Source of the DNA: Gaiellasilicea sp963761905
GTDB lineage: Bacteria; Actinomycetota; Thermoleophilia; Gaiellales; Gaiellaceae
Assembly (NCBI GenBank): GCA_963761905.1
Contig: CAVXIQ010000005.1
Span: 1-64,000, forward strand
DNA: 64,000 nt
Direction of reading: 5' to 3'
In this document: positions 11,535-20,259 of the stretch, piece by piece
Position numbering within the stretch: the first letter of the stretch is position 1
Layout: the number at the start of each line of letters is the position of its first letter
The notes under the pieces: generated by a model
The model's database searches: none
The model's input: the letters and a program-made list of their open reading frames with translations, nothing else
What the model was told of the DNA's origin: nothing
Translations under genes and position numbers: made by a program

Positions 11535-13459
11535 GAGGTCTTGGTCTTGGCCTCTTCCTCGTCGACGACCTCGTAGTCGGCGTCCTCGATCACCTCGTCG
11601 GAGTCGGCCGCGGCGGCGCCGTTCCCGTCCCCGGAAGCGGATGCCTGCTGCTGCGCCGACGCCTGCGAGTAGAGCGCGTCCGCAAGCGGCCGCGACGCCT
11701 CGTTCAGCGCCTCGGTCTTCGCCTGGATCTCGGCCACGTCCGTCGACTCGAGCGCGGAGCGGAGCTCCATGACCCGACCCTCGATCGTGGCCGCGTCCGA
11801 CTCCTCCAGCTTGTCGCGGTGATCCTTCAGCGACCGCTCGGTCTGGTAGGCGAGCTGCTCGGCCACGTTCCGTGTGTCGGCCAGCTCGCGCAGGCGATGC
11901 GCCTCGTCGGCGTGCGCCTCCGCCTCGGAGACCATCCGCTGCACCTCGTCCTCGGAGAGGCCCGAGCCGCCCTCGATCTTGATCTGCTGCTCGTTGCCGG
12001 TGCCGTGATCCTTCGCGGTCACGTGGATGATCCCGTTCGCGTCGATGTCGAACGAGACCTCGATCTGCGGCATCCCGCGCATCGCCGGCGGGATCCCGAC
12101 GAGCTGGAACTTGCCGAGCGTCTTGTTGTAGGTCGCCATCTCCGACTCGCCCTGGAGGACGTGGATCTCGACCGACGGCTGGTTGTCCTCGGCCGTCGAG
12201 AACGTCTCCGCCTTGCGGGTGGGGATCGTCGTGTTCCGGTCGATCAGCTTCGTGAAGACGCCGCCCTTCGTCTCGATCCCGAGCGAGAGCGGGGTCACGT
12301 CGAGCAGGAGCACGTCCTTGACCTCGCCCTTGAGCACGCCCGCCTGGATCGCGGCGCCGACGGCGACGACCTCGTCCGGGTTGACGCCCTTGTGCGGCTC
12401 CTTGCCGAGGATCTCCTTGACCTTCTCCTGCACCGCCGGCATCCGGGTCATCCCGCCGACGAGGACGACGTGCTCGATCTTCGAGGCGTCGAGCCCCGCA
12501 TCGGCGAGCGCCGCCTTGGTCGGGCCGACCGTCCGCTCGACGAGGTCGGCGGTGATCTCGCCGAGCTTCGCGCGGGTGAGCTGGAGGTCGAGGTGCTTCG
12601 GCCCCTCGGCGGTGGCGGTGACGAACGGCAGGTTGATCTGCGTCGTCATCGTCGAGGAGAGCTCGATCTTCGCCTTCTCGGCGGCCTCGTAGAGCCGCTG
12701 CAGCGCCATCTTGTCGGCGGCGAGATCGATCCCCTGATCCTTCTTGAACTCGGCCACCATCCAGTCGACGATCGCCTTGTCGAAGTTGTCGCCGCCGAGG
12801 TGGTTGTCCCCGTTCGTCGACTTGACCTCGAAGACACCGTCGCCGAGCTCGAGCACCGAGACGTCGAACGTTCCGCCGCCGAGGTCGAAGACGAGGATCG
12901 TCTGGTCGCCGCCCTCCTTGTCGAGCCCGTACGCGAGCGCGGCTGCGGTGGGCTCGTTGACGATCCGGAGGACGTTCAGACCGGCGATCTTGCCGGCGTC
13001 CTTCGTCGCCTCGCGCTGGGCGTTGTTGAAGTACGCGGGGACGGTGATCACCGCGTCCGAGACCGGCTCGCCGAGGTAGGCCTCAGCGTCGGTCTTCAGC
13101 TTCTGGAGGATCATCGCGCTGATCTCCGGCGGGGCGTACTCGGTGCCCTCCGCCTCGACGCGCGCGTCGCCGTTGTCGCCCTTCGCGACCTCGTACGGGA
13201 CGATCGTCATCTCCTCGGAGACCTCGTCCCACTTGCGGCCCATGAAGCGCTTGATCGAGAAGATCGTCGCCTGGGGGTTCGTCACCTGCTGGCGCTTCGC
13301 GGGCGCCCCGACGAGCCGCTGACCGTCCTTCGTGAACGCGACGACGGACGGCGTCGTGCGGCCGCCCTCGGCGTTCGGGATCACAGTCGGCTCGCCGCCC
13401 TCGAGCACCGCCATGCAGCTGTTCGTGGTGCCGAGGTCGATTCCAATCGTCTTCGCCAT
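11531..13459 (-). CDS. dnaK: DnaK, Hsp70 chaperone
   Basis: 642 residues, full length and intact. ATPase motifs: AKTIGIDLGTTNSCMAV at the start, FDLGGGTFDVSVLE (phosphate 2), and GGMTRMPAVQ (adenosine). The substrate-binding domain carries the DVTPLSLGIETKGG linker and ends in a helical lid with the EVIEDADYEVVDEEE acidic tail typical of actinobacterial and Gram-positive DnaK. An AAGGAG site precedes the ATG. It heads the leftward heat-shock operon dnaK-grpE-dnaJ-hspR-clpB. Confidence 0.97.
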   Translation of the reverse strand: MAKTIGIDLGTTNSCMAVLEGGEPTVIPNAEGGRTTPSVVAFTKDGQRLVGAPAKRQQVTNPQATIFSIKRFMGRKWDEVSEEMTIVPYEVAKGDNGDARVEAEGTEYAPPEISAMILQKLKTDAEAYLGEPVSDAVITVPAYFNNAQREATKDAGKIAGLNVLRIVNEPTAAALAYGLDKEGGDQTILVFDLGGGTFDVSVLELGDGVFEVKSTNGDNHLGGDNFDKAIVDWMVAEFKKDQGIDLAADKMALQRLYEAAEKAKIELSSTMTTQINLPFVTATAEGPKHLDLQLTRAKLGEITADLVERTVGPTKAALADAGLDASKIEHVVLVGGMTRMPAVQEKVKEILGKEPHKGVNPDEVVAVGAAIQAGVLKGEVKDVLLLDVTPLSLGIETKGGVFTKLIDRNTTIPTRKAETFSTAEDNQPSVEIHVLQGESEMATYNKTLGKFQLVGIPPAMRGMPQIEVSFDIDANGIIHVTAKDHGTGNEQQIKIEGGSGLSEDEVQRMVSEAEAHADEAHRLRELADTRNVAEQLAYQTERSLKDHRDKLEESDAATIEGRVMELRSALESTDVAEIQAKTEALNEASRPLADALYSQASAQQQASASGDGNGAAAADSDEVIEDADYEVVDEEEAKTKTS

Positions 13460-13471
13460 GCGTGTCTGCTC

Positions 13472-13503
13472 CTTGACTCGTTTGCTCGCTCAGAAAATCT
13501 GAG
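13472..13503 (-). promoter_or_regulatory. Candidate heat-shock operator upstream of dnaK
   Basis: The region just upstream of dnaK holds a perfect palindrome CTCAGA-AAA-TCTGAG (13489-13503). On the dnaK strand it also has CTGAGCG-AGCAAA-CGAGTCAAG, which is a degraded match to the HspR HAIR consensus CTTGAGT-N7-ACTCAAG. The position between promoter and ribosome-binding site and the presence of hspR in the operon make an HspR site plausible. The match is weak and the palindrome may be the real operator. Confidence 0.35.
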
Positions 13504-13522
13504 TCGCAAGGTAGCAGATCGG

Positions 13523-14369
13523 TCAGCGGAAGATCCCGATCATCACGCCTCCCGCCACGACGAGCGCGGCGCCGGCTGCAGAGGCGAGGGCCGACGAGCT
13601 CGTGGCGGCGGAGGAGGAGTGCCGAGAGGCCGACCGCCCAGAGGGACTCGGTCGCGACGAGCGGGGAGACCACGGTCACGCGGCCGCGGTAGTACGCCTC
13701 GAAGAGACAGATGTAGGAGAGGCCGAAAAGGACGCCCGGCAGCACGAACGCGCGAGAGCCGCCGGCCGGAAGCTTCCGCCGGGTCACGAGCAGCCACGCG
13801 GCGACGGTCACCCCGCCGGCGAAGAGCGTCGCCGCCGCCGCGAGCGCCGGCTCGACCTCGGTGTCCAGCGAGAGGTGGCGGACGAGGTTGTCGCGGACGG
13901 CGAACACGACAGTCGCGGCGAGCGCGAAGCCGAGCCCGATCCACTTCACGTGCTCCGGCCGCCCCGGCTCGCGCACGAGCAGGATGCCGCCGAGCACGAT
14001 CAGGATCGCGCCCGCGATCACGCCCGCCTTCGCGGGCTCGTCGAGCAGCACGAGCGCGATCGCGACCGAGAAGAGCGGCGCCGTGCCGACGGTCACCGAC
14101 GTGCGCGAAGGCCCGGCGTCGCGGATCGCGAGCGTGAAGAGGAGCTGCGAGCACCCCGGCCCGAGCACGCCGGCGAGCAGGAACGGCCAGACCCCGGCGA
14201 GGTCGAGATCGCCCGCCGCGGCGAACGGCACCGTCACGAGCAGCGCGGCGGCGATCGTGAACAGCGCGCCCGCCTCCGCGTCGGGCACCTTCGCGAGCGC
14301 GAAGCGGAGCGCGACCGTCATCGCGCCGAAGAGCGCGGCCGAGACGAGAGCGAGCACGACCGCGTCCAC
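13523..14369 (-). CDS. EamA/DMT-family transporter (one frameshift)
   Basis: A membrane protein of about 282 codons with ten predicted helices in two EamA repeats; ALFGAMTVALRFALAK begins the first and FGLSYICLFEAYYRGR lies in the second. The family moves small metabolites such as amino acids or nucleosides outward. The frame shifts near 13580: joined, the C-terminus reads LASAAGAALVVAGGVMIGIF and stops at 13523. The GTG start lies 6 bases after TAGCGT (14381-14376 on this strand). It is divergent from the aminopeptidase gene, sharing a 27-base control region. Confidence 0.8.
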
Positions 14370-14396
14370 GCTCGGACGCTACTACCATGCGCCGTC

Positions 14397-15479
14397 GTGG
14401 CCGACCCCCGCATCCGCGAGCTGGCCGAGCTGCTCGTCAACCGCAGCCTCGACGTCCAGCCGGGCTGGCAGGTGCTGATCCGGACGACGCCGCTCGCGCG
14501 ACCGCTCCTCATCGAGGTCGCGAAGGCGATCGCCCGCCGCGAGGCCTACGCGCTCGTGCGGATGACGTGGAACGAACGGTCACGCGTCGACCTCGACTGG
14601 GCCCGCGAGGCGCCGCTCGAGCTGCTCGCGACGCTGCCCGAGATCGAGGCCTACTCCGTCGAGCAGGAGGACGCGCGGCTGACGATCATCGCGCCCGAGG
14701 ATCTGCACGCAGGCGCCGATCTCGACCCGGAGCGGCGCCGGTTGATCCAGCGCTCGCAAGAGCGGTCGGCCGAGCGCGGGAGGACGCTCGACGTCCGCTG
14801 GGCGGTGACCCAGTTCCCGACGGAGGCCTCGGCGGCGGAGGCCGGGATGACGCTGGCCGAGTTCGAGGACTACGTCTACGGAGCCTGCCTGCGCGACTGG
14901 GACGCCGAGCACGAGCGGCTGCGCCGCTACGCCGAGCGCTTCGACCGGGCGAGCGAAGTACGGATCGTCGGTCCCGAGACGGATCTGACGCTCTCGATCG
15001 AGGGCCGCGAGGCGACGATCGACCACGGCCTGCGCAACATGCCGGCCGGCGAGTTCTTCTTCGGGCCGGTGGAGGACTCGGCCGAGGGGGTCGTCACCTT
15101 CGCCGAGTTCCCGTCGATCTACCAGGGCCGCGACGTCGCCGGCGCGCGGCTCGAGTTTCGGGGCGGCGTCATCGTCGCTGCGAGCGCGACCGACGGCGAA
15201 GACCATCTGCTTGCGGTTCTCGACACGGACGAGGGCGCGCGGCGGCTCGGCGAGCTCGGGATCGGCTGCAACCCCGGGATCACGCGGCACATGCGGAACA
15301 CGCTCTTCGACGAGAAGATCGACGGCACGATCCACCTCGCCGTGGGCGCGAGCTACACGTTCACCGGCGCGACGAACAAGAGCGCGATCCACTGGGATCT
15401 CGTCAAGGACCTGCGCTCGGGCGGCGAGCTCTGGTGCGACGGCGAGCTCGTCCAGCAAGACGGCCGCTGGCTCATCTAG
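14397..15479 (+). CDS. M29-family aminopeptidase
   Basis: 360 residues, matching AmpS/AmpT/PepS-type metallo-aminopeptidases (peptidase family M29). Visible family stretches are the N-terminal IRELAELLVNRSLDVQPGW, TDLTLSIEGREATIDHGLRN, the metal-ligand region EFFFGPVEDSAEGVVTFAE with catalytic acidic residues, and the C-terminal HLAVGASY and NKSAIHWDLVKDLR. The protein releases N-terminal residues from peptides in the cytoplasm. The GTG start follows TACCAT by 8 bases and there is no ribosome-binding site, so the mRNA is probably leaderless. Confidence 0.9.
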   Translation: MADPRIRELAELLVNRSLDVQPGWQVLIRTTPLARPLLIEVAKAIARREAYALVRMTWNERSRVDLDWAREAPLELLATLPEIEAYSVEQEDARLTIIAPEDLHAGADLDPERRRLIQRSQERSAERGRTLDVRWAVTQFPTEASAAEAGMTLAEFEDYVYGACLRDWDAEHERLRRYAERFDRASEVRIVGPETDLTLSIEGREATIDHGLRNMPAGEFFFGPVEDSAEGVVTFAEFPSIYQGRDVAGARLEFRGGVIVAASATDGEDHLLAVLDTDEGARRLGELGIGCNPGITRHMRNTLFDEKIDGTIHLAVGASYTFTGATNKSAIHWDLVKDLRSGGELWCDGELVQQDGRWLI

Positions 15480-16360
15480 CTCCGGCTCGGAACGAGACGC
15501 CGCAGCGTTCGTCCGGCCTCGGGCTCGGCGACGACGATCCCGGCCATGATCAGCGCGCAGCCCGCCCAGCCGACCGCGCCGAGGCGATCGCCGGCCAGCC
15601 AGAAGCCGAAGATCCCGGCGAAGACGGGCTCCATCGCGAAGGCGAGCGCGGTTCGCGTGGCGCTCGTCCGCCGCTGCGCCCACGTCTGGACGAGGAAGGC
15701 GAGCGCGCTCGCGAAGATGCCCGTGACGAGCAGCGCCGACCAAACCGTCCAGCCGTGCGGTACCTCGACCTGGCCCGCGGCGACGGCAACGACCGCGAAG
15801 CCGCCGAACGCGGCGAGCAGCTCGACCTCGGTGAACGCGATCGCGTCATAGCGCGGCGCGTAGCGCTCCATCAGGACGATCTGGAGCGAGTACGCGGCCG
15901 AGCCGGCGAGCACGAGCGCATCGCCGACGGGGTCGCCGGCGCCCACTCCGGACAGCAGGCCGAGGCCGACGAGCGCCAGCCCGACGCCCAGCCAGACCAC
16001 TCCGGCGACGCGGGTCCGGAAGAGGAGGAGCGCGAGGAGCGGGGTGAAGACGACGTAGAGCCCGGTGATGAAGCCGGCGCTCGAGACCGTCGTCCGCTCG
16101 AGCCCCGCAGTCTGGAGCCCGTAGCCCGTCGCGAGCAGGAGGCCGAGCCCGATCCCCGCGACCGTGCCGCCGCGGCCGAGCGAGCGCAAGCGCCGGGCGG
16201 CCGGCGCGGCGAGCACGAGGCTCGCGATCGCGAACCGCACGGCGAGGAACGCGAACAGCGGATAGATCGCGACCGCGTCCTTGACCTGCACGAACGTGAA
16301 CCCCCAGACGGCCGTGACGCCGACGAGGGCGAACAGCGCCGAGTGGGAGCGATCCAGCAC
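15476..16360 (-). CDS. EamA/DMT-family transporter
   Basis: 294 residues, ten predicted helices, two EamA repeats. The first contains WGFTFVQVKDAVAIYP and FITGLYVVFTPLLALLLF; the second contains the YSLQIVLMERYAPRYD stretch and FAMEPVFAGIFGFWLAGD, a common end-of-repeat signature. Probably exports a metabolite or drug. The stop overlaps the M29 gene by 4 bases (convergent). The GTG start lies 6 bases after TAGCCT on this strand. It is a second, intact EamA gene within 3 kb of the frameshifted one, but the sequences are not close copies. Confidence 0.88.
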   Translation of the reverse strand: MLDRSHSALFALVGVTAVWGFTFVQVKDAVAIYPLFAFLAVRFAIASLVLAAPAARRLRSLGRGGTVAGIGLGLLLATGYGLQTAGLERTTVSSAGFITGLYVVFTPLLALLLFRTRVAGVVWLGVGLALVGLGLLSGVGAGDPVGDALVLAGSAAYSLQIVLMERYAPRYDAIAFTEVELLAAFGGFAVVAVAAGQVEVPHGWTVWSALLVTGIFASALAFLVQTWAQRRTSATRTALAFAMEPVFAGIFGFWLAGDRLGAVGWAGCALIMAGIVVAEPEAGRTLRRLVPSRS

Positions 16361-16389
16361 CGCGCGAGGCTATCTCCCGGGTCCGAAAC

Positions 16390-16424
16390 GGACGTGTCCT
16401 AGGGACTGTCCCTGGGACACGTCC
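16390..16424. repeat. REP-like nested palindrome
   Basis: Outer arms GGACGTGTCC (16390-16399) and GGACACGTCC (16415-16424) enclose an inner AGGGAC-T-GTCCCT palindrome (16401-16413). The element can fold into one long two-part hairpin. It sits between the divergent EamA gene and the luciferase-like gene and has no T-run. It resembles repetitive extragenic palindromes rather than a terminator. A single copy is present here. Confidence 0.6.
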
Positions 16425-16453
16425 CGAGCGGACAGGTTGCGATACTCGGCCGC

Positions 16454-17404
16454 ATGCGCGTCTGCCTGATGATCGAGGGCCAGGAGGGCGTCACCTGGGA
16501 GCAGTGGCACACGCTCGGGCGCGAAGTCGAGGACAGCGGGCTCGAAGGGCTGTTCCGCTCCGACCACTACGCCGGCCTGATGGGCGACGAGACGCGCGGC
16601 TCGCTCGACGCCTGGACGCAGATCGCGGCACTCGCCGCCCTGACGAGCCGGATCAGGCTCGGCACGCTCGTCTCGCCGATCACCTTTCGCCACCCGGCAG
16701 TCCTCGCGAAGGCGGTCGTCACCGCCGACCACGTCTCAGGCGGTCGCGTCGAGCTCGGAATCGGAGCGGGCTGGAACGCGCGCGAGCACGCGGCCTACGG
16801 CTTTCCGTTTCCGGCGCTGCCGGAGCGCCTGGAGCGGCTCGAGGAGCAGCTCGAGCTGATCGTCCGCCAGTGGACGGAGGATCGGGTCAGCCACCAAGGC
16901 CGGCACTACGCGCTCGATGGTCTCGACGCGCTCCCGAAGCCGCTCCAGCAGCCCCGACCGCCCGTGATCGTCGGCGGAGCCGCCAAGCCGCGCACGGCGC
17001 GGCTCGCAGCCCGCTACGCGGACGAGTACAACACGACGTTCGCGACGTTGGAGCAGTGCGAGGAGCGGCGGGCGCGAGTCCTCCAAGCCTGCGCCGAAGC
17101 CGGCCGCGAGCCGCTCGTCTTCTCGCTGATGACCGGCTGCGTCGTCGCCTCAGACCGCGCCGAGCTTCGCGAGCGCATCCGACGACTGATGGAGCGGATG
17201 CGCGTCGAGGGCGACCCGGACGAGTTCATCCGCGAGCGAAGCGACGTGATGATCCTCGGGACGGTCGACGAGGTCGTCGCCCGGCTCGACGCTCTCGAGG
17301 AAGCCGGAGTCGAGCGGATCTTCCTCCAGCACCTGGTCCACGACGACATCGAGATGGTGCGTCTGCTCGGCGCGGAAGTGGCGCCGGCGGTCGCGCGACG
17401 CTAG
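16454..17404 (+). CDS. LLM-class (luciferase-like, F420-type) oxidoreductase
   Basis: 316 residues of the bacterial-luciferase-like TIM barrel. Diagnostic stretches are EGLFRSDHYAGL, LAALTSRIRLGTLVSPITFR, FRHPAVLAKAVVTADHVSGGR, ELGIGAGWNAREHAAYG and PRPPVIVGG. Many actinobacterial members use coenzyme F420; FMN use cannot be excluded. The substrate is unknown. A GATACT hexamer 7 bases before the ATG suggests a leaderless message. The end overlaps by 3 bases with the convergent small gene at 17401. Confidence 0.88.
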   Translation: MRVCLMIEGQEGVTWEQWHTLGREVEDSGLEGLFRSDHYAGLMGDETRGSLDAWTQIAALAALTSRIRLGTLVSPITFRHPAVLAKAVVTADHVSGGRVELGIGAGWNAREHAAYGFPFPALPERLERLEEQLELIVRQWTEDRVSHQGRHYALDGLDALPKPLQQPRPPVIVGGAAKPRTARLAARYADEYNTTFATLEQCEERRARVLQACAEAGREPLVFSLMTGCVVASDRAELRERIRRLMERMRVEGDPDEFIRERSDVMILGTVDEVVARLDALEEAGVERIFLQHLVHDDIEMVRLLGAEVAPAVARR

Positions 17405-17586
17405 GCGGCGTCCGGCCCGCCCACGTCCTCGAACGGGTTCTCGTCCTCGTCGATCCGCTGTTGCGTCGGGTTTCGCCCCGACGAGTCGATCGCCTCTTCG
17501 CCGCTCTCGAACCGCTCGTCGTCGTCGCCGCGGTCAGGGTCGTCGAAGTCCGTCAACTGCTTCTCGATTCGCTCGTCCTCGTTCAT
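17401..17586 (-). CDS. Small acidic protein of unknown function
   Basis: 61 residues, very acidic and hydrophilic (EDERIEKQLTDFDDPDRGDD), with no membrane segment or cysteine, likely disordered. It lies downstream of csbD on the same strand, separated by a strong hairpin. A GGAG-like sequence precedes the ATG (GAAAGGAGCCGGC). It converges on the luciferase-like gene with overlapping stops. Its charge and csbD neighbour hint at a stress role, but that is inference. Confidence 0.6.
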   Translation of the reverse strand: MNEDERIEKQLTDFDDPDRGDDDERFESGEEAIDSSGRNPTQQRIDEDENPFEDVGGPDAA

Positions 17587-17603
17587 GCCGGCTCCTTTCG
17601 TGG

Positions 17604-17628
17604 CGAGGGCGCCCGTTGGGCGCCCTCG
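17604..17628 (-). terminator. Strong hairpin between csbD and the small acidic gene
   Basis: A perfect 11-base stem, CGAGGGCGCCC (17604-17614) and GGGCGCCCTCG (17618-17628), closed by a 3-base loop. It lies 20 bases after the csbD stop in the direction of transcription. There is no clear T-run after it on the minus strand, so it may act as a terminator, a processing site or a 3'-end stabiliser. Confidence 0.6.
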
Positions 17629-17648
17629 TTCAGGTCGATCTCCTACGT

Positions 17649-17816
17649 CTAGACGCGCTTGTCGACGGCGTCCTTGACGTCGTCTGCGGCGTCCTTGACG
17701 CTGTCCTTGGCCTTGCCCCACGAGCTCTGGGCCTCGCCTTCCTTCTCCCGGCTCTCGTCGCCGGTCAGCTTGCCTTCGGCTTCCTTGAGGTTGCCCTCGA
17801 TCCGGTCGGAATCCAT
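17649..17816 (-). CDS. CsbD-family stress protein
   Basis: 55 residues matching CsbD: the N-terminal DRIEGNLKEAEGKLTGD motif followed by Lys/Asp-rich helix repeats (KAKDSVKDAADDVKDAVDK). CsbD proteins accumulate in general stress and phosphate starvation in Bacillus and other bacteria; the molecular role is unknown. A GAAAGGGG sequence precedes the ATG. It is divergent from moaA. Confidence 0.9.
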   Translation of the reverse strand: MDSDRIEGNLKEAEGKLTGDESREKEGEAQSSWGKAKDSVKDAADDVKDAVDKRV

Positions 17817-17874
17817 GGTGCCCCTTTCCTCGGTGACACCGGAATCGTGCCCCGCGGACGCTACTCTCAATCTC

Positions 17875-18873
17875 GTGGACGTCCTCGACACGCTGGGCCG
17901 CCCGCTGCGCGACCTGCGGATCTCGGTCACCGACCGCTGCAACTTCCGCTGCGTCTATTGCATGCCGAAGGAGGTCTTCGGACGCGACTACCGCTTTCTC
18001 GAGCGGAAGGAGCTGCTCACCTTCGAGGAGCTCGAGCGGCTGGCGCGGATCTTCGTCGCGCACGGCGTCGAGAAGATCCGGATCACGGGCGGCGAGCCGC
18101 TGCTTCGACGCGACCTCGAGAAGCTGCTCGAGTCGCTCGCGGCGCTCGGCGTCGACCTGACGCTGACGACGAACGGGACGCTCCTGCCCCAGAAGGCTCG
18201 CGCTCTCGCCGAAGCCGGGCTCCGACGCGTCACCGTCAGCCTCGACTCGCTCGACGACGAGGCCTTCCGGGCGCTCAACGACGTCGACTTCCCCGTTCAG
18301 CGCGTGTTGGAAGGGATCGACGCGGCGGCCGCGGCGGGCCTGCCGGTCAAGGTGAACGCCGTCGTCAAGCGCGGCGTCAACGAGGACTCGATCCTGGCGA
18401 TGGCGGGCCACTTCAAGCGAACGCCCCACACGCTCCGCTTCATCGAGTACATGGACGTCGGGCACACGAACGGCTGGCGGCTCGACGACGTCGTTCCCGC
18501 CGCCGAGATCATGCGCACGATCGACGAGGTCTACCCGCTCGAGCCGGTCGATCCCAACTATCGCGGCGAGGTCGCCCGCCGCTGGCGCTACCGCGACGGC
18601 TCGGGCGAGATCGGCGTGATCGCCTCGGTGACGCAGCCGTTCTGCGGCGACTGCACGCGGGCGCGGATCACCGCGGACGGCCGCTTCTTCACCTGCCTCT
18701 TCGGCCTTCGCGGGCACGATCTGCGCGCGCTCGTCCGCGGCGGTGCGAGCGACGGCGACCTCGCCGAGGCGATCGGCGGCGTCTGGTCGATCCGGACCGA
18801 CCGTTACTCCGAGATCCGCTCCGAGCGCACCGTCGACCTCGAGAAGGTCGAGATGAGCGCGATCGGCGGCTGA
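17875..18873 (+). CDS. moaA: MoaA, GTP 3',8-cyclase of molybdenum cofactor synthesis
   Basis: 332 residues. The N-terminal radical-SAM cluster motif is CNFRCVYC (CxxxCxxC) within VTDRCNFRCVYCMPKEVF; ITGGEPLLRRDL is the SAM-binding GGEP motif; the C-terminal second cluster is CGDCTRARITADGRFFTC; the protein ends in the required Gly-Gly. It converts GTP to cyclic dehydro-GTP with MoaC. No other moa gene is nearby. The GTG is 7 bases after TACTCT with no ribosome-binding site, so it is probably leaderless. Confidence 0.95.
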   Translation: MDVLDTLGRPLRDLRISVTDRCNFRCVYCMPKEVFGRDYRFLERKELLTFEELERLARIFVAHGVEKIRITGGEPLLRRDLEKLLESLAALGVDLTLTTNGTLLPQKARALAEAGLRRVTVSLDSLDDEAFRALNDVDFPVQRVLEGIDAAAAAGLPVKVNAVVKRGVNEDSILAMAGHFKRTPHTLRFIEYMDVGHTNGWRLDDVVPAAEIMRTIDEVYPLEPVDPNYRGEVARRWRYRDGSGEIGVIASVTQPFCGDCTRARITADGRFFTCLFGLRGHDLRALVRGGASDGDLAEAIGGVWSIRTDRYSEIRSERTVDLEKVEMSAIGG

Positions 18874-18907
18874 GCGGCCCGACCGCCCGGGTAGAATCGT
18901 CCTCTCG

Positions 18908-19645
18908 ATGTCGACGTACTCAGAAGCCTCGACGCGTCGGCTGCCGCGCGGCTGGGCGCACCTCCTGCTCCAGTTCGCGATCTGGATCGGCTTCTACGTC
19001 GTCTACCAGGTCGCCCGCGGCGCGGCGGATCAGAGCGTCACGCGAGCGTTCGAGAACGGCCAGTGGGTGATCGACTTCCAGCGCAGCCTCCACTCGATGG
19101 TCGAGCTGCCGCTGCAAAAGCTCGTCGAAAGCTCTTCGATCCTGATCCAGGCGACCTCGTACACGTACTGGCTCTCCCAGTTCGCCGTCGTCGGGATCGC
19201 GCTGCTCTACGTCTACTTCCGGGCGCATGAGCGCTTCATCCGCTTCCGGAACACGCTGATCGTGGCGAACCTGATCGGCCTCGTCGGTTACGTCACGATT
19301 CCGACCGCGCCGCCGCGCATGTTCCCGCAGGCCGGCTTCAACGACACGCTCGCCCAGCACGCTGCGCTGACGCACGACTCGAACCTGATCCAGTTCTCGG
19401 CGAACCCCTATGCGGCGATGCCGAGCCTCCACTCGGCCGACGCTCTGATCGTCGGGGTGATGATGGCGCTCGTGGTGCGCTCGACGTGGGCGAAGGCGCT
19501 CTGGCTCGCGTGGCCGGCGTGGGTCTGGTTCAGCGTGATGGCGACGGGCAACCACTTCTGGCTCGACATCGCCGCCGGGATCGCGGTCGCCGGCGTGGCG
19601 GCGGCCGTCGTCTACCGGCCGTGGCGGAGCCTCCGCGCCGCATGA
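18908..19645 (+). CDS. PAP2/AUR1-like membrane phosphatase or phosphotransferase
   Basis: 245 residues with about six membrane helices. The active-site motifs of the PAP2 superfamily are present: AAMPSLHSADAL (PSLHS, general motif 2) and MATGNHFWLDIAAG (His and Asp of motif 3). The pattern is closest to the AUR1/inositol-phosphotransferase branch. Its stop overlaps the start of a phosphatidylinositol-phosphate-synthase-like gene by 4 bases, so the pair is translationally coupled. This context suggests it removes the phosphate from phosphatidylinositol phosphate or moves a phosphoinositol group; that is inference. TAGAAT lies 10 bases before the ATG. Confidence 0.85.
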   Translation: MSTYSEASTRRLPRGWAHLLLQFAIWIGFYVVYQVARGAADQSVTRAFENGQWVIDFQRSLHSMVELPLQKLVESSSILIQATSYTYWLSQFAVVGIALLYVYFRAHERFIRFRNTLIVANLIGLVGYVTIPTAPPRMFPQAGFNDTLAQHAALTHDSNLIQFSANPYAAMPSLHSADALIVGVMMALVVRSTWAKALWLAWPAWVWFSVMATGNHFWLDIAAGIAVAGVAAAVVYRPWRSLRAA

Positions 19646-20259
19646 GCCTGAAGGCGGCATATACGGACGGCGCGCGCGGGATCGCCTCCCGCTCGATGAC
19701 GGGGCTGGCGCGCACGCGCGTGACGCCGAACATGCTGACCGGCGCGGGGGTCACCCTCTGTGCGGTCGGGGCCGTGCTCGTCTACTTCGAGTACCGCCAC
19801 GAGGTGCTCTTCTACTGGGCCGGCGCGGCCGCGTTCGTCGCCGGCTCGGTCCTCGACGTCCTCGACGGCGCGCTCGCCCGAGTCGGCGGCAAGCAGACGC
19901 CGTTCGGCGGCTTCCTCGACTCGACGCTCGACCGGGTGGGGGAGGGGCTGATGCTCGGCGCGATCGGCCTCGTCTTCATGCGCGACGGCAAGGAGCTCGC
20001 GCTCGCCCTCGTGATCGCTGCGCTTGGCGGCTCGTTCCTCGTCCCCTACGTACGCGCGAAGGCGGAGGGTCTCGGGATCAAGGGCGACGTCGGGATCGGC
20101 TCGCGCGCCGAGCGGGTGACGGTCATCTCCGCGGGCCTGATCCTGGCGCCGTGGGGCGTCCTTCCCTGGGCGATCGGCATCCTCGCCGCGACCGCGTGGA
20201 TCACCGTGGTGCAGCGGATCCTGCACGTGCGCAAGGAGCTGCGGGCGCTAGACGTGTGA
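19642..20259 (+). CDS. CDP-alcohol phosphatidyltransferase, probable phosphatidylinositol-phosphate synthase
   Basis: 205 residues, about six helices. The CDP-alcohol phosphotransferase signature DGx2ARx8Gx3Dx3D is complete in DGALARVGGKQTPFGGFLD and the following STLD. The N-terminal RVTPNMLTGAGVTLC is typical of actinobacterial PgsA1/PIPS. These enzymes make phosphatidylinositol phosphate from CDP-diacylglycerol and inositol-1-phosphate. Support for this substrate comes from the nearby inositol-1-phosphate synthase gene and from the adjacent HIT gene, as in the mycobacterial pgsA1 locus. The gene overlaps the PAP2-like gene at its start and the HIT gene at its end. Confidence 0.87.
   Translation: MSLKAAYTDGARGIASRSMTGLARTRVTPNMLTGAGVTLCAVGAVLVYFEYRHEVLFYWAGAAAFVAGSVLDVLDGALARVGGKQTPFGGFLDSTLDRVGEGLMLGAIGLVFMRDGKELALALVIAALGGSFLVPYVRAKAEGLGIKGDVGIGSRAERVTVISAGLILAPWGVLPWAIGILAATAWITVVQRILHVRKELRALDV

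Noticed and set aside
13489..13503. Terminator for the EamA gene at CTCAGA-AAA-TCTGAG
   Set aside because: The palindrome lies downstream of dnaK's start region and upstream of the EamA stop in the leftward direction, so it cannot end the EamA transcript; an operator is more likely.
11390..14137. A long open frame opposite dnaK
   Set aside because: Same reason: it mirrors dnaK and has no recognisable protein content.
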